From: Thermoflexibacter ruber
Lineage (GTDB): Bacteria > Bacteroidota > Bacteroidia > Cytophagales > Thermoflexibacteraceae
Assembly: GCF_900113045.1 (NCBI RefSeq)
Contig: NZ_FONY01000039.1
Location: 1 to 52,340 of the forward strand
DNA length: 52,340 nucleotides
Direction: 5' to 3'
Below the pieces are notes generated by a model. It saw only the letters and a list, made by a program, of their open reading frames with translations. It ran no database searches and had not been told where the DNA came from. Below, piece after piece: positions 45,887 to 52,340 of the stretch (position 1 is its first letter; every line of letters starts with the position of its first letter). The position numbers and the translations under genes are program-made.

Positions 45887-45922
45887 AGGGGCTACCTAAA
45901 AGTTTGGATAGCCTCTTTTTTT
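45887..45922 (+). terminator. Rho-independent terminator of the small lipoprotein gene
   Basis: AGGGGCTACC (45887-45896) pairs with GGATAGCCTCT (45906-45916), with one bulge and one wobble, followed by a T run. Confidence 0.8.
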
Positions 45923-45975
45923 CTGTTTTCAAAAATGCTGTTACCAAAATATTCTAAGAATTTTTACCTTGCAAT

Positions 45976-45983
45976 TATCTTTG
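45976..45983 (+). promoter_or_regulatory. Candidate -7 element of the M14 peptidase operon
   Basis: TATCTTTG is a full TAnnTTTG match, 40 bases before the ATG at 46023. No good -33 element was seen. Confidence 0.45.
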
Positions 45984-46022
45984 TGTAAAACTCCTCATCA
46001 CCTAATATTAACTGTAACAAAT

Positions 46023-47516
46023 ATGAAAACAAAAATACTGCTGATTTTATTAATATATTTTTCTCATATCTCACAAGGTCAAAGTATAATGGACAAAAAA
46101 CAGTTCATAGAGCAGATTGCTAACAAATACAATTCTTACAAAGAAGTTTCTATCAAAGATAGACGCTTTAAACACAAAGACGTACAAGCTCTTATCGAGA
46201 AAGTAAAGAACAACCCTTTATTCCAAGTAAGTCTTTTAGGCAAATCCATAGAGGGACGCGATATTTCACTGATTACCTTAGGTACAGGACAGACAAAAGT
46301 CTTGCTTTGGTCACAGATGCACGGGGACGAGTCCACAGCTACTATGGCACTTTTCGATATTTTTAATTTTTTTACCCAAAAAGATGAGTCTGACGAGTTG
46401 AAAAAGGATTTACTAAGTAAAGTAACCTTGTACTTTATCCCCATGCTCAACCCTGACGGCGCAGAAGTTTGGAAACGCCGCAATGCTTACGAAATAGACC
46501 TAAACCGCGATGCGATTCGCCTCCAATCCCCCGAGGCTATGATTTTAAAAAATATTCGCGATAGCATTAATCCCGAGTTTGGTTTTAACTTGCACGACCA
46601 GAGTATTTTCTATACGGTAGGCAACACTCCCAAACCCGCTACGATTTCTTTCCTTGCTCCTGCTTTTAACTATGAAAAAGACATCAACGAGGTCAGAGGC
46701 AGAGCAATGAAACTAATTGCAGAATTGACAGAAACGCTCTATCAATTTATGCCCAATCAAATAGCCAAATACAATGACGACTTTGAGCCAAGAGCTTTTG
46801 GAGATAATATTCAAAAGTGGGGAACAAGTGTAATTCTCATAGAATCAGGAGGCTACCCCAATGACCCCGAAAAACAGTACATCAGAAAAATGAACTTTAT
46901 TGCCCTCATGACGGGCATTTTCTCCATCGCCCATCAAAACTGGGAAAAATACCAAATTGCACAATATGAGGCTATCCCTTTTAATGAAAGGTTACTTAAA
47001 AGTTTGATATTGAGAAATTTATCTTTGAAAAAAAATAATAAAGACTATAAAGTAGATGTAGCTTATCTTTATAGTGAAATAGGTATAGACAACGATAGGA
47101 ATTTTTACTATAAAAATGCTATAGATGAAATCGGCGATTTGTCTATTTACTACGGCTATCAAGAAGTAGATTGTGTAGGAATGACAGGCGAGGAAGGCAA
47201 AGTTTATCCCAAAAAGTTCAGTAGTTTACAAGAAATCAAAAAATTAAATCTAAGAGATTTGTACAAAGAAGGCTATACTTCGGTCGTTTTAGAAAAAGAA
47301 AAAATTAGCGAAGATTTTACTACTCTGGGAATCAATATCTTACTAAATACAGATAAGCGTTATAAGAAAGTAGGAAGCCCGCTTGCCGCTATGGGCAAAA
47401 ACCCTGATATAGTAATTCGCCAAAACGGGAAAGTTCGCTATGTAGTCATTAATGGATTTGTCCAAGATATGGAAAAGGAAAGTAATACTATTCTAAACTC
47501 GCTGATTTACAGATAA
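46023..47516 (+). CDS. Secreted M14-family zinc carboxypeptidase
   Basis: The product is 497 residues with a signal peptide ending HISQGQ. The zinc site is visible as MHGDEST (His100, Glu103) and the later FNLHDQ. NPDGAEVWKRR and YEIDLNRD are typical substrate-pocket segments, and VILIESGGYP carries the probable catalytic Glu. The region after about residue 330 is a C-terminal extension unlike the classical domain. An in-frame ATG at 45969 would place 18 residues before the signal peptide and is rejected. The next gene begins eight bases after the stop, suggesting an operon. Confidence 0.88.
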   Translation: MKTKILLILLIYFSHISQGQSIMDKKQFIEQIANKYNSYKEVSIKDRRFKHKDVQALIEKVKNNPLFQVSLLGKSIEGRDISLITLGTGQTKVLLWSQMHGDESTATMALFDIFNFFTQKDESDELKKDLLSKVTLYFIPMLNPDGAEVWKRRNAYEIDLNRDAIRLQSPEAMILKNIRDSINPEFGFNLHDQSIFYTVGNTPKPATISFLAPAFNYEKDINEVRGRAMKLIAELTETLYQFMPNQIAKYNDDFEPRAFGDNIQKWGTSVILIESGGYPNDPEKQYIRKMNFIALMTGIFSIAHQNWEKYQIAQYEAIPFNERLLKSLILRNLSLKKNNKDYKVDVAYLYSEIGIDNDRNFYYKNAIDEIGDLSIYYGYQEVDCVGMTGEEGKVYPKKFSSLQEIKKLNLRDLYKEGYTSVVLEKEKISEDFTTLGINILLNTDKRYKKVGSPLAAMGKNPDIVIRQNGKVRYVVINGFVQDMEKESNTILNSLIYR

Positions 47517-47524
47517 GAAAACTC

Positions 47525-48361
47525 ATGCAAAAAATAAGATTCGGTTTTTTTATTTTCCTTTTTAATATTGCCTGCTCCTCTCCAACTTTGCAGGAGCAGA
47601 GCAAGCAAAGCGTAGCCATAAATCCTGAAAAAATACAATTTCTCAACCAAATTCAATTATATCAGCACAGTAAAAATCTTAAATACCAATTAGATAGTGC
47701 TAATATTTCCCCAGAAGATATTATCAATTTCTGCCGAGTAAGTTTTGATATAGAGCGGAAAACTGCCCTAATCCATGCGATACGCTCAGAAATTCCCAAT
47801 AACCTCCAAGAAATAAACCAAGAATATTGGGGTGGAATTTTGTACGACTTACGAAGGTTCATGGAAAACATAAGCCTACTTAAGCAAGGTAATGATAAAG
47901 TATTTATGGACGTAGGCTCAGGTAATGGCGAAAAACTTTACGCCGCTCTTTGTTTGGGTTTTGAAAAAGCAATAGGCATAGAATATTCCCCTGATTTGGT
48001 CAAAATCGCCAAAGAAAGTTTGCAAGATTTTAAGCAAAGTGGACAAATCCATGCTATTTTAGCTGATGCTTTTGAAGTCAGACCAGAAATCTACGCCCAA
48101 GCCGATTTTATTTATCTTTACTCACCCATCAAAGACAACGAGCTCATGGCAAAGCTAACCTACCAAATCATGCAAAGCATGAAAAACGGGGCAAAACTGC
48201 TCGAAGTTCGCTTTGTTTACCGAGATGAATTAGCAAAAATTAGTAACTTAGACATTCCTGAAATGGCAGGTTTATTTGCTTTGAAAAAAGAAAATAAACA
48301 ATTTTACTACGCACAATACGACCAATACCAAACAAAATGGGTTATTTTACCCTCAAAATGA
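47525..48361 (+). CDS. SAM-dependent methyltransferase-like protein with a lipoprotein signal
   Basis: The 278-residue protein begins with a textbook lipoprotein signal (FFIFLFNIACSS, Cys17), yet residues about 120-260 form a class I Rossmann methyltransferase. Motif I is FMDVGSGNGEK, followed by GIEYSPDLVKIAKESL and LADAFEV. The order resembles DOT1-like or PrmA-type enzymes, but no substrate can be assigned. SAM is not expected outside the cytoplasm, so the signal and the fold are at odds. It is packed between an M14 peptidase (8 bases) and a helicase (4 bases). A later in-frame start without the signal is possible but has no evident support. Confidence 0.8.
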   Translation: MQKIRFGFFIFLFNIACSSPTLQEQSKQSVAINPEKIQFLNQIQLYQHSKNLKYQLDSANISPEDIINFCRVSFDIERKTALIHAIRSEIPNNLQEINQEYWGGILYDLRRFMENISLLKQGNDKVFMDVGSGNGEKLYAALCLGFEKAIGIEYSPDLVKIAKESLQDFKQSGQIHAILADAFEVRPEIYAQADFIYLYSPIKDNELMAKLTYQIMQSMKNGAKLLEVRFVYRDELAKISNLDIPEMAGLFALKKENKQFYYAQYDQYQTKWVILPSK

Positions 48362-48365
48362 CACT

Positions 48366-51300
48366 ATGCTTGATTTTTTTGAATTACTGATAGAAATTCA
48401 TCAAGAGAATACTTCACTATCAGAAAAGTATATCAAACTCAAAAATGTATTAGATGAGGTAAGTAAAGACTTAACCAAAAATATTGGCTTGCACTTCTCC
48501 AGCTTCTTTGCGCGCATTGCTTTCCTTACCAACCAACATCAAATCAACAAAAGGATAGCTTGGCACTTGCAGCAAATCCGCCTTCTCAGTCATCAAATTT
48601 TGAGAAAAGGCTACCAACCTTCTCAAAATGAATATGATAATGCTTTCAAATCCTTAGCTGAGAGCCTGACAAAGTTCTACCAAGTCGGTATGCCTCCTGA
48701 AGTAGCAAGCATATTGCCTTTGACAGATTTTTTTGCTCCTTTGCCCAAAGTCATTGGAAAAAGCATTGAGAAAGTACGAGTAGAAGTAATAAGCATAGAT
48801 TGGAAAAATGAAATTTTATACTGTCTTGCAGAAAGCAATGAATCAGAGGAGCAAATCTCGGTAAAGTATAATCTCCCAACTATCAATGATGAATTTACCC
48901 CTTCCATAAAAAAACTCTGGGAAGGAGCGCAACTCAACCTATTAGACGTACAAATAGATGAGAATGGTGTATATATTCCAAAATACTTTATTTTAGAGCC
49001 TGATTATCTCATAGATGTTTCAGGCATTGCCGAGTGTTTTCAAATGAAAGGCACGCAGCCTCTTGCTTTTTTATTGAGAAAATTAGAAGTTCAAGGACTA
49101 ACACTGTCCCAACACTTAGGGAATATTGCTAACTTTTTTCTCGATGAAGTCCTAAATCAAACAGATGAAAACCCTGCGACTTTTGAGAATAGTTTTCTTA
49201 AAACATTTCAATTATATCCTATAGAATACACCTCTTTGAAAGAAATCGAGGAGAATGCTGACTTTAAATCTTTTATGGGCAATGCCAATTTGCACTTTTC
49301 TAATATCAAACGGACGGTAGAGCAGGATTTTACTAAGTTTGGGATTAATAATGAAAACTGCTATATAGAGCCTTCTTTTTTTTCAGAAAAATATGGCTTG
49401 CAGGGACGATTGGACTTGCTTCATCAACGAAACAATAAGTTTGACATCATAGAATTGAAAAGTGGGAAGTCTGTACCTAACTCGGATATGTGGCTGAATC
49501 ATCGCATACAAACGCAGCTATATCGCCTCATGCTCCAATCAGTTTTTCAAACAGAGGCTCGTCAAATTAACCCTGCTATTTTTTACTCTGCCGCCAGTGG
49601 GAATAACCTTCGCTTTGCCGCCTCTTTCATCTCAGAGGAAAAAGAAATGCTCAATATCAGAAACTTAATTGTAGCTAATGAATTTGCCTTAGCGACCAGC
49701 GAATACCAAGCCAGGCAAGTAATAGGTCTGTTGCGAGAAAGTGAGTTCCAAAACTTTAGCCCTTTCGCTTTGGAATCAGTAGTGCATATTCAAAAAATAT
49801 TAGCAGTTGCTACTCCTTTAGAGAAAAAATATTTTTACGCTTTTGTCAATTTTTTAGCCAAAGAACATCAGTTAGGTAAAGTAGGTGATACCGAATTTAG
49901 CCAAGGACTTTCTGCACTTTGGGCAAAGAGTTTTGAAGACAAAGCTAATAGCTTTGAAATTTTATATGATTTACAAATTATTGATAATCAATCGTATTCT
50001 GAAAGCCCTTGTTTGATTTTTAAGCGGACTAATCCAAAGAACGATTTTGTAAATTTCCGCGAAGGCGACATAGGCATACTCTATCCACGAGATACTCCTG
50101 AAACTACTGCCCTGCAAAATCAAATTTTCAAATGCACGATTGAAAAAATAGAAAAAGATAGCATCAAAGTACGCTTACGCTATAAGCAAAAGAATCAATC
50201 TTTCTTTGAAAAATACAACTACTGGGCGATAGAGCATGATTTCTTAGAGCATAGCTTTAATGCTATGTATCGCGGTTTATTTAGCTTTTTAGAATGTCCG
50301 CTGAAAGAAAAAAAAGAAGTGATTTTAGGATTAAAAGCCCCAGCAAAGCCTATTATTCCAGAGGAAAAAACACCTCCGCCTCCATATTTCAGCGAACTCA
50401 ATCCTGAAAGTGCAGGTATCGTGCAAAAAGCCATGCAAGCAAAGGATTATTTCCTTATAGTCGGTCCCCCTGGTACAGGAAAGACCTCTCGCTTGCTGAA
50501 GACCTTAGTGAAAGAACTTTATAATCAAACAGATAGCATTATTTTACTCATTGCCTATACCAATCGCGCAGTAGATGAAATTTGCGAGGCAATTAGTGAA
50601 CATCACTTAGGAAATTTTATTAGAATAGGAAGTGAACTCTCCACTAAGCCCGAGTTTAGAGGGCATTTGTTGGATAAAATTGCATCACAAGTCAAAAACC
50701 GAGCAGAACTCAGAGAAAAGATTTTGCAAACAAGGATTTTTGTAGGAACATTGGCTTCTATCTCAGGGAAGAACGAACTGTTCAACTTAAAAAAGTTCCA
50801 TATCGCTATCATTGACGAAGCCTCTCAGATATTAGAGCCTCAAATTATTGGCATCTTACCCAAAGTGGAAAAATTCATCTTGATTGGCGACCAAAAACAA
50901 CTTCCCGCCATTGCCCAGCAAGCACCTGAGCTTTCCAAGGTGAAAGATAAAGAGTTGATAGAGATAGGTTTAACAAATCGTAGAAATTCCTATTTTGAAA
51001 GATTGTTTAACCTTTGCCAGAAAAATGAATGGACTTGGGCGTATGATATGCTGACGCATCAGGGGCGTATGCACGCTGAAATCATGGCTTTTGCCAATGA
51101 ATTTTTTTATGAGGGGAAATTAAAACTCATTCCTGCGGATTGGCAAATAGAAAGACTAAGTTTTAACGCAGGGGCTTATGAAAAAGATTCTTTGGCAGGT
51201 TTACTTGCTGTCAAGCGTTTGTTATTTTTCCCTACTCCCGTTTCGCATACTGATATAGATGAAAAAGTAAATGAGTTTGAAGCCTTAAAAGTAGTAGAAA

Positions 51301-51689
51301 TCATACAGGCTATTAGGCACTTGTATAGTCAAAATAATAAAGACTTTGTGCCAGAAAAAACTTTGGGGGTCATCACTCCTTACCGCAACCAAATTGCCAA
51401 GATTCGCCATGAGTTAGAAAAGGCGGGTATAGCTGATTATGAGCGAATTACGGTAGATACCGTAGAGCGTTATCAAGGCAGCCAAAGAGACATCATCATT
51501 ATTTCTTTTTGCATAAATAACATCTTACAAATGAGGAACTTAGTTTCTTTGGCTGATGACGACAAAACTGATAGAAAACTCAACGTAGCTATTACCAGAG
51601 CAAGGCAACAAATGATTTTTCTTGGCAATGAAAACTTATTGTCTAAAAATCAGATTTACAGGGCTTTGATTGATTTTGCGAAGAAGTAA
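48366..51689 (+). CDS. Dna2-like nuclease-helicase (PD-(D/E)XK plus SF1B helicase)
   Basis: The 1107-residue protein joins two activities. The middle part (about 300-420) has a RecB/Cas4-type nuclease core, GLQGRLDLLHQ followed by DIIELKSGKS (catalytic Asp and E-x-K). The C-terminal half is an Upf1/Dna2-type helicase: Walker A GPPGTGKTSRLL, Walker B IIDEASQ, motif III GDQKQLPAI, a GRMHAEIM segment, TVERYQGSQRDIIII and motif VI NVAITRARQQM. The N-terminal 290 residues are of unknown fold. I see no Cas4-type four-cysteine cluster. Possible roles are DNA end processing, replication repair or phage defence. It is the last gene of a tightly packed trio. Confidence 0.87.
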   Translation: MLDFFELLIEIHQENTSLSEKYIKLKNVLDEVSKDLTKNIGLHFSSFFARIAFLTNQHQINKRIAWHLQQIRLLSHQILRKGYQPSQNEYDNAFKSLAESLTKFYQVGMPPEVASILPLTDFFAPLPKVIGKSIEKVRVEVISIDWKNEILYCLAESNESEEQISVKYNLPTINDEFTPSIKKLWEGAQLNLLDVQIDENGVYIPKYFILEPDYLIDVSGIAECFQMKGTQPLAFLLRKLEVQGLTLSQHLGNIANFFLDEVLNQTDENPATFENSFLKTFQLYPIEYTSLKEIEENADFKSFMGNANLHFSNIKRTVEQDFTKFGINNENCYIEPSFFSEKYGLQGRLDLLHQRNNKFDIIELKSGKSVPNSDMWLNHRIQTQLYRLMLQSVFQTEARQINPAIFYSAASGNNLRFAASFISEEKEMLNIRNLIVANEFALATSEYQARQVIGLLRESEFQNFSPFALESVVHIQKILAVATPLEKKYFYAFVNFLAKEHQLGKVGDTEFSQGLSALWAKSFEDKANSFEILYDLQIIDNQSYSESPCLIFKRTNPKNDFVNFREGDIGILYPRDTPETTALQNQIFKCTIEKIEKDSIKVRLRYKQKNQSFFEKYNYWAIEHDFLEHSFNAMYRGLFSFLECPLKEKKEVILGLKAPAKPIIPEEKTPPPPYFSELNPESAGIVQKAMQAKDYFLIVGPPGTGKTSRLLKTLVKELYNQTDSIILLIAYTNRAVDEICEAISEHHLGNFIRIGSELSTKPEFRGHLLDKIASQVKNRAELREKILQTRIFVGTLASISGKNELFNLKKFHIAIIDEASQILEPQIIGILPKVEKFILIGDQKQLPAIAQQAPELSKVKDKELIEIGLTNRRNSYFERLFNLCQKNEWTWAYDMLTHQGRMHAEIMAFANEFFYEGKLKLIPADWQIERLSFNAGAYEKDSLAGLLAVKRLLFFPTPVSHTDIDEKVNEFEALKVVEIIQAIRHLYSQNNKDFVPEKTLGVITPYRNQIAKIRHELEKAGIADYERITVDTVERYQGSQRDIIIISFCINNILQMRNLVSLADDDKTDRKLNVAITRARQQMIFLGNENLLSKNQIYRALIDFAKK

Positions 51690-51711
51690 GCTGCTGCATT
51701 ACACTTATCTG

Positions 51712-51728
51712 CTCTCCCCAGTGGAGAG
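51712..51728 (+). terminator. Weak hairpin after the helicase gene
   Basis: CTCTCC (51712-51717) / GGAGAG (51723-51728) with a five-base loop, 22 bases after the helicase stop. There is no T run. The surrounding G/C-rich sequence resembles a dispersed repeat more than a standard terminator. Confidence 0.3.
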
Positions 51729-51779
51729 AGGTAGGTGGGGCAGAGGAAATCAGGAACGAATATTTGTTGAAAACTATAG

Positions 51780-52340
51780 TTGGTGAGACTCGTAATCAAG
51801 GTAGTCCTGCTGGTCAGGATTTACAATCTCGCCCAGTATTATTTCAAAGACGGTAGTCTTTATTACGCTACCTTTCCCATTCAAGAACAGGCGAAGCGAG
51901 GCGATTGGAACTATCAATTGAAAGGGGTTTATTCCATAGCCATTACCGACTTTCTCATAGATGACGACAAAGCAAACAGAGGCAAGATAGTGCATGACAT
52001 CAGACTAATAGAAAAGGAAACACACAAGATATTTTATGACAAGTTGCGCTTTATCTATGTAGAAATCAAGAAGTTTGACAAGACCTTAGAGGAGATAGAA
52101 ACGCATTTTGACAAGTGGTTGTATGTGCTAAAAAACTTAGTAAAAATAGAGGAGATACCAGCTAAGTTGCAAGAAAAAGTGTTTAGAAAGCTGTTTCAAA
52201 TCGCAGAGATTGCACGTTTTGATGAGAAGCAGTTACAATCTTACCGAGATAGTGAAAAGAACTATTTGGACTTTACTGCCTCTTTGGAAACTTCGTTTAA
52301 TGAAGGGAAAATTGAAGGAAAAGTGGAAAGAGAAATAGAA
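51780..52340 (+). pseudogene. 5'-truncated PD-(D/E)XK nuclease family transposase (PDDEXK_2/Rpn-like)
   Basis: The frame is open from 51780 to the window edge, but recognisable protein starts only near 51834: YYFKDGSLYYATFPIQEQAK, then GDWNYQLKGVYSIAITDFL. This matches the middle of the PDDEXK_2 transposase-like family, which ends in repeated GKIEGK-type segments, as here (EGKIEGKVEREIE). The N-terminal part of the family (DFAFKKIFG-type start and first catalytic residues) is absent, and no start codon with a plausible leader precedes it. It is therefore probably a dead fragment. Its 3' end lies outside the window. Confidence 0.65.

Noticed and set aside
45969-46022. Upstream start of the M14 peptidase
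   Set aside because: It adds 18 residues before a good signal peptide and overlaps the likely promoter element at 45976-45983.
1-52340. CRISPR arrays, tRNA and rRNA genes
   Set aside because: No regularly spaced repeats, cloverleaf folds or rRNA-like sequence were noticed on either strand; a tool-based scan was not possible.

Overview
The window looks like a chromosomal segment of a Bacteroidota bacterium, probably Cytophagales-like. Evidence: low G+C, a secreted subtilase ending in a type A T9SS sorting domain, several lipoprotein signal peptides, genes typical of the phylum (DUF2911, 7TM-DISM/SpoIIE sensor, CzcA-type efflux), and upstream matches to the Bacteroidetes promoter pattern TTTG / TAnnTTTG. 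No rRNA, tRNA or CRISPR array was seen. The genus cannot be named from sequence alone.

Layout. 1-257: cut-off end of an IS630-like transposase. 415-5148: giant PKD-repeat subtilase. 5585-7540: thrS, with a leader hairpin whose loop resembles a tRNA-Thr anticodon loop. 7606-11989: a defence islet bounded by inverted 30-bp ends (14 + 7 bp conserved), holding a Gabija-like pair (OLD-type ATPase/TOPRIM nuclease plus UvrD-like helicase) between two decayed restriction-modification genes. 12002-12856: FAH-family hydrolase. 12983-18457: three-gene heavy-metal RND efflux operon (tolC-like, adaptor, pump). 18575-23556: two membrane sensor proteins, one with a PP2C/SpoIIE output and one with no output domain. 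23711-26916: DUF2911 protein, secreted cyanophycinase-like lipoprotein, secreted nucleoside-hydrolase-like protein. 27128-28843: phosphohexose mutase.

29054-35909 is a second defence region. It holds a 1389-residue CHAT protease / STAND ATPase / transmembrane / coiled-coil / WD40-like protein, followed by a D12-class adenine methyltransferase overlapping an AlwI-family restriction endonuclease. 36077-40786: pdxH and a carbohydrate operon (GH43 lipoprotein, SDR dehydrogenase, sialate-O-acetylesterase-like esterase) behind a LacI-type operator. 40891-45841: radA, a propeller-cytochrome c protein, an Nfu-type scaffold, a solitary nuoB and a small lipoprotein. 46023-51689: M14 peptidase, a methyltransferase with a lipoprotein signal, and a Dna2-like nuclease-helicase, tightly packed. 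The window ends in a 5'-truncated PD-(D/E)XK transposase remnant.

The most striking whole-window signal is compositional. Reading through by eye I found a single GATC (37430-37433), where roughly 190 would be expected at about 40% G+C. The avoidance covers housekeeping genes as well as the defence islands. It fits long exposure of this lineage to GATC-directed restriction, and the window carries a candidate enzyme pair (D12 methyltransferase plus AlwI-family nuclease, whose characterised members cut next to GGATC).
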